Assembly: GCA_000827265.1 (NCBI GenBank)
Contig: KN834755.1
Coordinates: 248,001 to 312,000, forward strand
Length of the DNA: 64,000 nucleotides
From: Collybiopsis luxurians FD-317 M1
Taxonomy: Eukaryota; Basidiomycota; Agaricomycetes; Agaricales; Omphalotaceae
Direction of reading: 5' to 3'
Below the pieces are notes generated by a model. That model saw nothing but the letters and a program-made list of their open reading frames with translations, ran no database searches and had not been told where the DNA came from. The translations under genes were made by a program, and so were the position numbers. Each line of letters starts with the position of its first letter. Within the stretch, counting starts at the first letter, position 1. Positions 23,800 to 35,819 of the stretch are shown here, in pieces.

Positions 23800-26499
23800 G
23801 ATATTGAAAATTACCATAATATATATCAAATAATTGGCGGGTGCCCGAAATTATATTATTATGGCCAAATTATAATACAGCTGGAATGAAATGGCTCAAC
23901 CTTGGGGTCAGTTTTTCATGGGTGCCATATCAACACTGTTTTAGTACTAGCGTGGAGGTATAACACGCCTCAGTATCGACTGCGTGTACATTATAATATA
24001 GTCTCAAGAAAAAGTGGCCTACGAAAATGGTAATCATTCAAAGGTGCTGTACTGCACTGCCATGAGAAGCCTACCGGAATTCAAAATCGCCGATTGGGGA
24101 ATGGTTTATTCAGTGACCAACATGACCAAAACATGACCATGAGTAGCACCAATGAACGAGAATACTCAGAATCAGACACTAGTAGCCTGTTTACTGGCAC
24201 TGGCATCTACTGTCCCTGGACTTGGACCACTCTCTGGAAAAGTCATCAAGGGAGTCGGGTCTGCAGTAGTGCAAGTGCTGGATGCAATTCTAATTGGGCA
24301 GTGACTAGCTGAAATTGAAGTTGCCCTCCGACAACAATCAGTCTCAGTGGACATCGATAATCGAAGATTACTGTATAGTGATTTGCTCGAGTTGTCTCTG
24401 TAGGTGACCTTTGAGGCTGTGGATTATGTGAAGTACCTGATTAATCCCTCACTTTTTCTTGGTATGAATGCAGGCCAGGCTATAATATGCAAACCCGAGC
24501 GTTTGCTTTGATAATGGAAAAAATTGCAGGACTAGATTTTGAGGATCTAGCCACTGCACTTCTGGATAAGCCGCTGCAGGAGTCGCATTACCTTCTGCAT
24601 GATATCCTTCTTTGTTTACAGGGAGGCATACAGCTCCTTGGCATCAACCCTGGCACCTTGCAATCTGAATCGACCGAGGACTCTTTTGGGAACATCCAGA
24701 ATTTCCGGACCTACATTGTGAACATTTTGCCTTCCAGTCCTGCAAACTTGACATCAATGTCAACATTTGTGGACAGTCCTTTTCTGCGTCTCTTGCACTT
24801 TGCAGCCTCACCAAGTTCAGGGTGAGATTTTTCAAGGATGCTATTGCATTCAGCTGAACTTAATTTGTTCAAGTTCATTATTAGAACTGGGTTGAGAGCT
24901 TTGGCCTCCCTATCTCTCCTCTGGGCTTTCTTAGCAAAGTTGGGTCCACTTGAGGACTCCTCATATGTGGTTCAAATTGAACAGAGGATGAAACCTCACT
25001 CCTTGATAGAAAATTCCTTCCTTATGGAACAGTAGGATTATCCTTTTTTCAACTCAAATTCTCTGCTTAGACCTGCTAGTCACAGAACTACAGTACCAAC
25101 ATATGAAGAACTCCATCTTTCACTTGTACAAGTGAATATGCATTTGAAGGAGCTTCGGCTTCATCCAAATTCATTGGTAGACAATTGCCTCCATTAAGAC
25201 CAAGCAAATGACCATACATTAAACCCAAAAATATGCCAGTAGAAGTATTCAACAGAGACACTTTTGTTATCACCCAGGTATTGTTGATAATGGGTTATGA
25301 GATGAATAATGAACTTGTTATTGCTGGCTCTTGTTGGAGCCTTATATACCTAAGTACATAGTATCTAGAAGGTTCTACTGATTACTAATGTCCACAGTAA
25401 GTGAGTCATAAGGAAAAGAGTGTCACATCTGGAAAAGCACCTTTTACCCAGGCAAGTACAGGAAGTCTGAGGACACCCAGGAAATTGACCAAATCCTAGG
25501 AGCCCTCAGGCACTCTCAGGCACTCTCAGGCACTCTAAGTTGCTTAGGTTGCTTAGGCTTCCCAGGTTTTAGGCCAATTTCTAGGCTCTCTGAAAGATGT
25601 TTGAAGGTGGCCTGAGAATCCTTGAGGTCTCCCTCAGGATTCCAGAAGCAGAAATATTTTAAATGCTACAAATTATAGAAAATTACATTGCAAACATATA
25701 GTTATATATTATTCTTGTGTAAATATACAACCAGAACATTTATTTTGTGGAAATTATGCAGAGATTTCGACTTTTTTTAATAAATCACATGATGAGCTCA
25801 CTGTGAACTACCTACAATCAAAAATTTTTCCCATAGTCAAAACATGCACAGTATTATTATAACCTATTGTATATATACTATGTACATATGTATAGGCTTT
25901 GTACTACACAAATATACTGTACTCAAGTATGTTAAGTTAATACAGAGCTTACATTAGTATAATAGACTGTACTTAAAGTGTAATAACTGACTAGAAAAAC
26001 TAAAGTAATAGGAAACAATGTATCATTACAAGTATACTATGGTTGTTAGGGATAGTTTCAGGTTAGGGATAGTTAAATTTTCAAAAAATTGCTGAAATGA
26101 AGGCCTTCTGCTTGTCAAATGGCCATAGTAAATTTTTTATAGCATGTTTGAATACTAGTGCTTACTTCTATCCACTTACATTGAGAATATTTCAAGGGGA
26201 GATGAAGTGGTCGAGTGAATAGTGAGTCTACTCAACTGTATACTTTCATCAAAGTGCCAGGAACATTATAATAATGAATAGAATAAATACACTAAAGTGG
26301 CTAGGGCTTTGTATTATGTTTTGAAGAGCTTAAATCCTAAATTCCAAGAAAATCCATGCAGTATTGAATGAATGAGCACCAAAATGAAGTAAAAGATAAG
26401 TTGAGTGTGACATTGAGTGCAGGGGAGGGGATGCTGTGGGTTGGCTCAGCATCAATGCACAAGTCCTGTCCACAGACTCAACTACAAATGTGACTACAA

Positions 26500-29220
26500 A
26501 TGCAACATATCACAATGACCAGGCCTAAATCTCTCCAAAAAAACCCTGTGAAGCCTCACAAGATTGATGATGCCACTGAAGAAAGACTGAAGGAAGCAAA
26601 GCATGATCTCAATTGCACAAATAAATTCCCAACCATGGCTGCTGCTGCAAAATCCCACAATGTCCCTCCTTGGACACTCCAAAACTGGATCAGAGGTATT
26701 GAATCAAAGAAGGTGGCACACAATAAAGAGGCCCTTTTGACTGAAGCAGAACAAAAGGTGCTCCTCAGCTGGGTGTACTATCTTGGACTCCCTGGCCTGC
26801 CAGTCAACAAATGCACTCTCCGATAAAAGGTGCAAGCTATTCTTGAGGCAAAGGGAGTTCAAGTGACAGAGAAGATGGTCTTGCAATTATGGATATGAAA
26901 CTTTAAGAAAGCACACACAGCAGAGCTGAAAACTGCACAAGGCTCTGGTCTGGACCCAAAGTGAGCACAGGCCTTTAACTACGAGACTGTTCACTGGCAT
27001 TTCAAGCTTCTAGATGAAGTCTTGAAGGAGAAAGATATTCCTTGGGAAAATGTGTACAATATGGATGAAAAAGGCATTCAGGTGGGAGGAGGTTGAAAGA
27101 ATACCCAGAAGTGATACTTCTTCTCCAGAGAGGATAGGATGATGTACTGGCAGAAAAGTGATAATCTCAAGCTGGTGACAATCATTGATTCTGTCTGCAC
27201 AGATGGTACAGCAAATATTCCTCCATGTTTTATCTTCAAAGGTGTTGGAAAATTTCCAGAATGGATGGAGGTTGACAATGACATTCTGTATGTACCAGAC
27301 TTCATCAGGAAAAGTACCTTAAGCCCAGGCAAATACAGGAAGCCTGAGGGTGCCCAGGAAAATGGCCAAATCCTAGGAACCCTCAGGCACTCTCAGGTAC
27401 TCCAAGTTGCTTAGGCTGCTTAGGCTTCCCAGGTTTTGGGCCAATTCCTAGGCTCCCTGGAAGATGTTTGAAAATAACCTGAGAGTCCCTGAGGGCTCCC
27501 TGGGGCTCCCTGAGGGCTCCCTGGGGCTCCCTGAGGGCTCCCTGGGGCTCCCTGAGGGCTCCCTGGGGCTCCCTGAGGATCCCAGGAGCAGAAATATTCT
27601 AAATGCTACAAATCATGCAAAATTAGATTTCAAATATACAGTTATGCATTATTCTTGTATAAATGCACAACCAGAATATTTATTTAGTGAGAATTATGCA
27701 GAGGTTTTCACTTTTTTAATGAATCACATGATGAGCTCACCATGAACTGTCTACAATCAAAAAAATGTTCCCATGGTCCAAACATGCACAATATTATTAT
27801 AACTTATTGTATATATACTATGTACATATGTATAGGCTTTGTACTACACAAATATATGGTGCTTGATTATGTTAAGTCAATACAGAGCTTACATTAGTAT
27901 AATAAACTGTACTTAAAGTATAATAACTGACTAATAAAACTGAAGTAATAGGTAACAATAAATAATCACAGCTATATAATAAAATACAATATTACAGTAC
28001 ATTAAAAGCAATACAAGAGTAGGATATACAGAGTAGAGTAAGTAGAAGAACAGATGAAGGTATATTATATTATTTCACATTTATATATTGTAACCTCAGA
28101 GCACCTGAAAGATCCCCAGGGATCTTCAGGGCAGCCTCAGGGATCCCCAGGGACTCTCAGGCTCCACAGGATTTGGGGGGTGTCCTTTGGCATCCTGGGC
28201 AGCCTATGCAGCCCAGGACTCCTGAGAAGCCTTAAACTGCCTGAGGACAACTCATAACAACCCATATGTGCCTGGGCTATAGGGCCTTTTTCCTGATGTT
28301 GATTGAGGTGCTATTACTAACTACTACAACAGATTGCAACTTCAGAGAATGGCTGGACAGATGATCAGTGTGGATTTGAGTGATTTAATTAATGTTTCAT
28401 ACCTCATGCACAAAAGCAAAACACATCTGGAAAGCCAATTGTACTTCTTTTCAATGGACATGGGTCTCACATCAGTGAGGGATGGATCAACCTTGCATTG
28501 GCAAACAACATCCTTCTCTTCTGTCTTCCTCCATATACTACCCATTGCCTCCAACCTCTAGATGTTGGCTGCTTTAGACCTTTACAGATGGCATGGTTCA
28601 ACTGCTGTGATACAGTATTGACTGAGACTGGAGAGCCAATGGAGTTGCAACTTATATGATAAAGGAATACTGGGAAGCAAGAAAGGTGTCATTCAAAGAG
28701 TCTACAATCTTGGCATCTTGGAAAAAATCTGGAATTCAACCATTAAATCCTTCAGTCTTCTCAGCTTCAGACTTTGCACCTAGTATTCCATTGTCTATTA
28801 AAAACCAACTACCAGAATCTTTTCCAAGACATCTCCTGCATGCTCCAGATGCCTCTTCTGATGACACCATATTTGACAGTGAGGTTCTCTTGGAGATGAG
28901 GGAGGGAAGGGAGGAAAGAGAGGAAAGGGAGGAAAGGGAGGACAGATATGAGTCAGACTTTGAGTCAGAATCTGATGACAGCTTTCATCCATCAGATTCT
29001 GAGAAAGATACAGAAAATGACAGCCACATGGATCTTGGCATGTCTTCTTCAACCTCATTGCTTTCATCAGACTGGAACACTCACCAACAAGTCACACACA
29101 GCTCCTACATCCAAGAACCCATTCCCATCTCTTCTTGGCAAAGTCTTCTGCCATGCACACTCTGAGAAGTTGATCTTGCACACTGTATTGTTGACCTTGA
29201 AGAAGCAAACTGTGACTTAA
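26500..29220 (+). pseudogene. Fot1/pogo-type DDE transposase, inactive
   Basis: The first frame shows a Psq/CENP-B-type helix-turn-helix (DDATEERLKEA, AAAAKSHNVPPWTLQNWIRG), ended by TAA near 26824. Further on come NMDEKGIQ (first Asp of the DDE domain), CTDGTANIPPCFIFKG, then after the inserted MITE SENGWTDDQCGFEWF, FNGHGSHIS, LPPYTTHCLQPLDVGCF and SWKKSGIQPLNPSVF. The second catalytic position, normally DGHGSH, reads NGHGSH. There are stop codons near 26824, 26896, 26961, 27094 and 28386. An acidic Glu-Arg-rich stretch lies near 28900. Transposition activity is excluded for this copy. Confidence 0.85.
27303..28298. mobile_element. MITE family M, inner complete copy (996 bp)
   Basis: Inserted into the transposase frame. 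Ends are CATCAGGAAAAGTACC and, reverse-complemented, CATCAGGAAAAAGGCCC; the flanking dinucleotide is TT on both sides. It contains a 21-bp minisatellite at about 27490-27585 (GGGCTCCCTGAGGGCTCCCT-type units, about four). No gene inside. Confidence 0.75.
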
Positions 29221-31704
29221 AATCACAATGGGATGCTGCCTCTGTGCATGCAATTCTAACAGTTTAGGAGCTCAGCATTGTAAAGCACAAATACAACAAG
29301 AAGGGGCAGAAGAAGGATGCATCAAGGCATGTTGTCACAGATGCCAGAATCTTGACATCTCAGGAAGGGAAGGAGCAGGCAACTGCAGATGCACAAAAAA
29401 AGCAGTAAAAAAGAAGGCCAAAGCCCAGAGGTAGGAGAAGCAAAAGGATGCTGAGCATGCAGACATCATTTGGCATGCAGATCAGGAGCAGAGCAGTTCA
29501 GCTTTCACCAGGTCACTCAGGTCCAAGCCCAAAAGTGCTTTGGTTGATATCTCCTTTGCTCTCAATCTTCCATCTGACAATACCACCCTTGATGTACTCC
29601 ACACACAAATTGTGTCCCACTTCAATACAAACCCAGAGCTCAAAGTGTATGAGCGGTTCATCAGTCTGTTTGCATGAAAGCAAAAACAGCCAGACAAGCC
29701 AAAGGAGAATGACATACAAGAGCCGTCATCTCAGTGCCATTTTCCAACTCCTGGGCCTTCATTATTTTATTGCCATTCTCACTCTCCCACTGATTTGCTT
29801 TCACTAACCTCTCAAATTTGTCATTTTGGTTGCGAAAATCCAGCCCAGTCTCAAACCAGTTACCCTTTTACTTTCCAATACTCATCCTTTTCCCTGACTG
29901 CATCCCAGTATCTACCTTACACACCACTTCCTCCTTGTCCTGTCCCCATTCCTCTTCCTCAATGTGCTCCTAGTGATAGCTTACCCTGAATATAAAGTTT
30001 TATATAGCATCTTTATTTCTGTGTACTCATTAAAACAATCACACCGTGGCCTCCTTGAATCTTCATACAATTTGACCAGTGCAATGAGCATCAGTTGATC
30101 TTGCTGTCTGAGCCATACTTGGCCACAGTGCCACAGTGCCGGACTTGTGGCATCTCTGTGACAATACTGCGACTGACAAGCAAATTATCCCTAACTCCCC
30201 TCAGTCACTGCCTGATGAGGTCAGTAAAATTGATTAAATCTCAGAAATTCATAGTAGGGGTTTTCAAGCCCTAGGAATTCAACTATCTACTCAGAATAAC
30301 AATATTCAAACAGATTGAGACTTTATTAGTGTTTTGATCAAATTGAAACTATCCCTAACAACCATAGAGTAATAAAATACAATACTACAGTATATAAGAA
30401 GCAGTACAAGAGTAGGATATATCAGAGTAGAGTAAGTAGAAGGACAGATGAAAGTATATTTTATTGTTTCACATTTATATGTTGAAGCCTGAAAGATCCC
30501 CAGGGATCCTCAGGCTCCACAGGATTAGGAGGGTGTCATCTGACACCCTGGGCAGCCTATGTAACCTGGAGCTCCTGAGAAGCCTTAAACTGCCTGAGGA
30601 CAACTCATATGTACCTGGGCTATAGGGTTTTTTTCCAGATGCAGTAAGCAGAAAGTAGAAGAATATTCCAGATGTATCAAGTATGTTCAACTGGAGCTAT
30701 GCAATATTAGTAAGCTTGCACTTGCACTTAGAATGAAATCCACAACACCGGGGACTCATGGATGCAGTTGGAAATGATGCTAAGGGAAAACTGCTGTACT
30801 GAACCTGGTCAGTGACCGGTATCCTGGTGGAGAGTGGGAAGCTGGATATCAGTTAGTGGTCAGGAAACATTTCTGTGCTATTCCGATTCGACCCTCTTCC
30901 ACAGTCTCACTCAGTCAAACATCATTTCACATCATCCATGGCCTAACACTGGTCCTGGTTGTATGGCTGGGATATTCTCCGAGGGCATAGCCGTCTTCCA
31001 TGACCCACTAGATGCTAGAAGAGTTCTTGATTCATTGGGTGATTCCACTGACCTCACCAGTGGAGGTTATAATTCTAAGTTCGCCTCTTTTCTTCCGCCA
31101 ACCAGACAAAGAGTTGTCTCTGTTATATCTATTGCTGCTCCCAGATATTCTTGTCTTACACCAAACGGAAGTGATTTTGCTGATGACGCAGTGAAAGAGG
31201 AGCTGAAGGAGAAAGTAAGGTTTGCACTGCGGGTGGCTGCATTACATGGAAAAAATGTATCTTGTTTTGGGTAAGTTCATATCCTTACTGTTCAACTTTT
31301 ACAGAAGACAATATATAGGTGCCATGGATTGCGGAATGCTTCTTTGCCCTCCAATATCTGTCGCGGGATTGATAAAATTGGTACTATTGGAGAAGGAATT
31401 TTAAGGATGGTTGCGCGAATCATATTCGCGGTACTCAGCCCCACCGGGACAAGGGATAGCAATTTCGAGATATTTACAAGTAACAAATGTACTATCGGGA
31501 ACGAAGGTATAGTATATGTAGAGAGCGTGCATGATGTGTCAGTTATTCCGCATCGTGATTCTACGAAACCAATTCATTGGCTAGGTACGGCCGTCCGAGT
31601 CATGCTTGCGACGTCTCATTTATCATGTCATCTGACCAAGCGTGCTACAGTGCCTCGAAAGCAGATCAAGGTTGCTAATTGGTTGCGCAATTTCAACGAC
31701 GACA

Positions 31705-33632
31705 ATGATCTCAAACGAGCGAGACCACTCAGAGTCAGACACTGACAGTATTTTTACTAGCACCGGCACTTTTTCTTCGTCGTCGACCGTCCCCGGTCTA
31801 GGTGCTCTCTCTGGGAAAGCCATCAAGCGAGTCGGAACTGCAGTGATCCACATACTGGATGCAATCATAATTAGACGGCGACTGGCTGAGATTGAAGCAA
31901 CCTTCCGCCAGAGGTCTGCATCACTAAGCTCCAATGATCGGGAGTTGTTCTGTAGCGATCTACTGGAACTATCTCTGTATGTGGTTTAGATGATTGCTGA
32001 GTACGCAGCCTCTGATATTTTTTCTCTTACTTGGTATGTAGTCCGGCATACAACATGCGCATTCGGACACGGGCGTTCGATCTGATCATGGAAACAATTG
32101 CAGGAACCGATTTCCAGGATCTGGCAACTGCTCTTGTGTCCAAGCCCTTGTGGGAGTCGCATAACCTTCTTCATGATATACTTATCCGCTTAAAGCAAGG
32201 TATACAGCTGCTTGACATCAACTTTGGCTCGTTGAATCTCGAGACGGTTCAAGACCCATTTGGACATATCCGAAATTTCCGTGCCTACTTTACGAATATA
32301 CAACATTACAGGTATGAAAGTGCAAATACAATATCAACTGTTGTGGGCATACCTTTTCTGCGATTCTTAAATTCGGCAATCTCACGAAGCCCTACCGGAA
32401 ATTTTGCAAGAATGTTATTGCGGTCTAACGAACTTCAATTAATGGAGTTCATTGAAAGAACGGGACTAAGAAACCTAGTCTCTCAATCTCTTCTCCGTTC
32501 TTTCTTGGAAAAGTTGGGTCCACTTGATGACCATGTGGGTCAGATACGAAGGAGTGTATCCTCTGACTCCACTATATACAACCAACTTCTTCTGCAACAG
32601 TAAGATTAATATTCATAATTGGGCCTTGATTCTTTACTTAAATTTCCATAGACCCACAGTACCATTGCGTAACCGGTTCCACCTTTCATTTGTGGAAGAG
32701 AACTTGCACACCATGACATCTATTATAGCAGAACATGCTTATGAAGGCGCTTCGCCTTTATCCCTGTTCATCAACAAGCAATTACCTCCTTTGAGTGCAA
32801 TGGAGCGACCATACATTCCGCATAAAAAGACACCAGTAGAAATATTTTCCGGCGATACTTCTGTTGTGACCCGAAAGCTCATGGACAATGCTGGCGAAGA
32901 TGCTAAAGGTAGAACTGCGGTATTGAATTTGGCCAGTGACAGGTACCCTGGCGAAGGGTGGGAAACTGGAATTTCTGCCACCCAAGAACAAGCTCTATGT
33001 CATTTTTCGACCTTGTTTCGCACTCTCACTCAGCCCGATATCCTTTCGCATTATCCATGGCCTGATATGGGCCCCGGATCTATGGCTGGGATATTCTCAG
33101 AGGGAGTGGTGATTTTTCGCGAACCGTTGGACATGTCCAACGACAGAGGATTTTCTGATTTATTAGAAGCATCCAGTTCTTCTGGTCGGGGTTTCTATTA
33201 TTATAAACCCGCCACTCTTCTTCCGCCAGCTTCACGCAAAGTCATCTCCGTTATTTCCGTTACTTCCCCGAGAAATCCCGGTTGTACACCAGATGGGAAT
33301 GACTTTGCTGATGTGACAACGAAAGAGGAGCTAAAGGAGAAGGTGAGGCTTGTGCTCAGGATAGCGGGGATAAATGGAAAGAGGTATCTTGTTTTGGGTA
33401 AATCCATTGAGTATACTGCCGTTCGACGTATACTGATGCATACAAACTTATAGGTGCATTGGGTTGCGGAGGGCGTCGCTGTCCCCCAACCTCCGTGGCT
33501 AAAGTGATAAAATCCGTGCTATTGGAGAAAGAGTTTGAAGGGTGGTTTGCACGAATTGTATTTGCCATAGTAGACCGGGGTTACGACAATTTTGAGATAT
33601 TTAGGAACGTGCTAGCTGGAGTGGAGGTGTAG
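31705..33632 (+). CDS. Two-domain protein, copy E: novel N-terminal domain + PARG-like domain
   Basis: Four exons (31705-31976, 32042-32599, 32652-33397, 33454-33632) give 584 aa without a stop. The N-terminal domain resembles copy C (STVPGLGALSGKAIKRVG, RRRLAEIEATFRQR, RIRTRAFDLIM, DFQDLATALVSKPLWES). The PARG part has VEIFSGDTSVVTRKLM, then GEGWETGISATQEQ: the middle Gly of GGG is Glu (residue 378) and the second Glu of QEE is Gln (residue 390). HYPWPDMGPGSMAGIFSEGV, KEELKEKVRLVLRIAG and GALGCGGRRCPPTSVAK are kept. The double change in the signature makes hydrolase activity unlikely. Copy E ends the array; its 3' flank is AT-rich and empty. Confidence 0.85.
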
Positions 33633-33639
33633 GTTGCTC

Positions 33640-34118
33640 ATTTCTACTTCACAAAAATGTATAAATTATGATTATCATAAAACAAATTAGCAGAGCCTCC
33701 AGAAATACTAACAAATTAAAACTTTATAACGGGGACTTGTTGGAAAATTTCGGAAGGTAAGAATAAAGCTTGAATTTACACTAAGCGTTCAGCGCTCAGT
33801 TGCTGTACGGCCGCTATCACTGCCGTGCTTATGAAACTGGAGAAAAACTCAAGTATAACGAGTAATCATTAGGGGATCCAGTGAGAAGTCAAGGAGTGGT
33901 TCGCGCGAACCAGGTGAGAGAAGACTGCTCCCTCATCAGCAATATAGCATATACCTCAGTAAGGCGCACACGTCTATTTTTCAGAGCGAGTCCACCAGAT
34001 TATACGTATCCATCGATGCAGGTAAAAATAATTTAGCTATCAGGGCTCCGAAGGAATATCAGTATTCGAAAGCAGACAGAAAACGGTGGCCCAGGAAATA
34101 AAGCCCAGCTGGACCTAG
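33640..34118. other. Intergenic, nothing recognised
   Basis: AT-rich spacer between PARG copy E and the convergent Chs5-like gene. Confidence 0.4.
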
Positions 34119-34120
34119 CC

Positions 34121-35813
34121 CTAACTCAAATCAACCTCAACAGTATCTCCAACTTCGTCATCTGCGTCATCATGGTGACTTCCTGAACTCCCAGTCGACC
34201 TTTCCTTCTCTACCGGCGGAGGCGGGGGAACTTCAATCGCGGAAGGCGTTATCATCCTCGCACTACTCTGCGTCCTAGCCTCCTCATCCAGATCTACGCC
34301 GCCTGACTGAACAGGTAAAGCCGCAGGGGGCGACTTTCGTTCGGACGGCGCAGCTTGCGTCGTCACGGGGGATGCGGTCGGTGATTGTGGAGGGAACCGG
34401 AAATCGCGATTCATGGTTCCAGTGCGACTCTTACGTTTTGCCGCAACTGTTGTGGGCGTTGATCTTCCGGAATCGTCCAAGGGAGGCGAAGCGTTAGAGT
34501 GGGATGGGGGCGGCGGCGGAGAAGGGGATTCCGTGGCCGAAGGCTCCTCCGGTATAGCAGGATTTGCGCTAGGGGGTTGATTGACAAACGCCGAGTGTGA
34601 TTCGGGAGTGGCGGGAGTAGTTGGTGAATTAGTGGATCTACGTGTCGGCGCAGGCATCGAAGCGCGGTTGGCGGCTTTGTTGTTGAGGGACGTAGTTGAA
34701 GGTGAAGCCTGGGACATTGATTGAGGGCGGAAGGAGTGGGTAGAAGCGGACGGTTCAGCACCGAGGTAGTATGAACCAATTGCAACCATTCTGAAGAATG
34801 AGGTGTTAATGTGGGCGAATTGAGACAAAAAAGAAGTAACGTACTTTTTCTCTGAATGACAAGCGAGAATCCAGTGAGGGGTCACAACTGGAATGCTAAG
34901 TTGCAACGCTCGCTGATATTCGACACCAGGAGCACTACCAGCGTTTCCACTGGCCTGAGCACCGTTCGGCGTTGCAGCGGGTGTCGTGCAGACAAAATGG
35001 GTGGTATCAATCTGTATCTTGTCGCTCCACTTCGCGCGCATTTCCCGCAACGCCATCTTAGCGTTCTCCAGCAGAACTTCATCCTGACAATTACCGAAAC
35101 AAACACAGATACCGGAAGTATCTTCAATGGAATGAGTACGAACACGAACGATGTTGGAGGGGAAGGTCCCAGCGGTGGTGCGAAGGACAAGCTGGAAGGA
35201 GTATTCTGTCTGCATCTCCAGGCCGGACAGTTTTGTGGACGTGTTGGTGATCGGAGATGGAATTGCTGCCAACCGTTGACCGTTTCGGTAGATATCTAGC
35301 GAGCGAAGTTTCGCTGTAGCCAGTTTTATTGAAGGCCATTCCAGGGTGACGGATGTTTGGGTAACGTTCCGAAGCTAGACAAAAAGGTGAGGAAACTTTG
35401 AGTTCTTTCGACACGGCTACAATACCGCACCTGTAATTTCGGAGTTTCAGGTAGATGGACCCCAAATTCATCCAGTATATCCTGTTGCAAGGCCCAAAAT
35501 TCGGCGTCTCGTCGTTTCTCCGCTGCATGATTCTGGTGGACTGCAATATTTACTATCGATCCAGCGGTAGCTCCGGGGGGTAATAATATTGAAGGGAATT
35601 CTATCAAATGTGCCCTTTCGCCGAGTAAGATCTATGAAGACCCAAAATTTGCTTATAAATGCGAAGTCAAAACCGACGAATCACGGTGTGAGCTTACAGC
35701 CATTCCAGCATCTAAGAATACTACAGTTAGAAGTGTAAAAATTAGCTAAGTTGGATAGACATACCGAGCTTCCCTACTGTGAAGGTAAAGCTCTCCTGGG
35801 CATCGATGTCCAT
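34121..35813 (-). CDS. CHS5: Chs5/Cfr1-like exomer scaffold (FN3 + BRCT)
   Basis: Predicted scaffold of the exomer complex, which exports chitin synthase and some other membrane cargo from the trans-Golgi. Five exons (35813-35765, 35711-35698, 35631-35431, 35374-34845, 34790-34121) give 487 aa. Seen: an N-terminal dimerisation-type segment (MDIDAQESFTFTVGKLDAGM then FPSILLPPGATAGSIV, HAAEKRRDAEFWALQQDIL), an FN3 domain (TQTSVTLEWPSIKLATAKL, LSGLEMQTEYSFQLVLRTTA), a BRCT domain (SGICVCFGNCQDEVL, IDTTHFVCTTP, IPVVTPHWILACHSE) and a long Ser/Pro/Thr-rich acidic-ended tail. Domain order and N-terminus match fungal Chs5. One exon is only 14 nt. The length is shorter than the budding-yeast protein, which has a longer repetitive tail. 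Confidence 0.88.
35698..35711 (-). other. 14-nt micro-exon of the CHS5-like gene
   Basis: The exon ATGCTGGAATGGCT sits between TCTTAG and GTAAGC. It adds the A-G-M-A stretch (with a split Asp codon) and keeps the frame between GKL and ILLGERAH. Confidence 0.75.
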
Positions 35814-35819
35814 GCTACG

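Larger units (their letters stand above)
26040..30364 (+). mobile_element. Fot1/pogo-like DNA transposon (Tc1/mariner superfamily)
   Basis: A 4.3-kb element with inverted termini TGGTTGTTAGGGATAGTTTC at both ends and a TA duplication at 26038-26039 and 30365-30366, the expected target site of this superfamily. It carries the transposase remnant at 26500-29220 and is itself interrupted by a second MITE M. It sits inside the outer MITE M copy. Confidence 0.8.
25426..30641. mobile_element. MITE family M, outer copy, disrupted by a pogo-type element
   Basis: Termini are CATCTGGAAAAGCACC on the left and, reverse-complemented, CATCTGGAAAAAAACCC on the right, with ACCCAGG/GCCCAGG a little further in. 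A CA dinucleotide flanks both ends (25424-25425 and 30642-30643). The left arm (to 26037) and right arm (from 30365) are closely similar to the left and right parts of the complete copy at 27303-28298. No coding capacity. Confidence 0.65.
25282..30747. mobile_element. LTR-like fragment flanking the nested insertion in copy D
   Basis: The left junction begins TGTTGATAATGG and the right junction ends CCACAACA, the TGTTG...CAACA termini typical of Ty1/copia-type LTRs. About 145 bp lie on the left and about 105 bp on the right of the MITE. No matching target-site duplication is evident, so the exact ends and the classification as a solo LTR are tentative. Confidence 0.4.
24139..31528 (+). pseudogene. 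Two-domain N-term/PARG gene, copy D: pseudogene split by nested transposons
   Basis: The left part (24139-25275) is a decayed N-terminal domain plus the start of the PARG exon; the right part (30748-31528) is the rest of the PARG domain. The break falls inside the sequence that in copy B reads GTTATCACCCGGGGACTC. Compared with copy B, the left part has a deletion in the GLGALSGK region and CGA-to-TGA stops near 24300, 24822 and 25208. The right part has a one-base loss in the AAGGGAAAAACTGC run, a frame change at about 30850 and GGE instead of GGG in the PARG signature (QET, as in copy B). The last exon has lost a base in its GGATGGTTTGCGCG stretch. It cannot encode the ancestral protein. Confidence 0.88.

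Noticed and set aside
27490..27585. Regular short repeat that might suggest a CRISPR-like array
   Set aside because: The units are contiguous without unique spacers, in a eukaryotic transposon; it is a minisatellite.
27464..27600. Repetitive frame with GLPEGSL units
   Set aside because: It is the translation of a 21-bp minisatellite inside MITE M, in an arbitrary frame, with no start context or conservation.
29228..29990. Separate small genes at the right end of the pogo element
   Set aside because: The frames look like degraded C-terminal transposase or low-complexity element sequence, with no independent start or domain.
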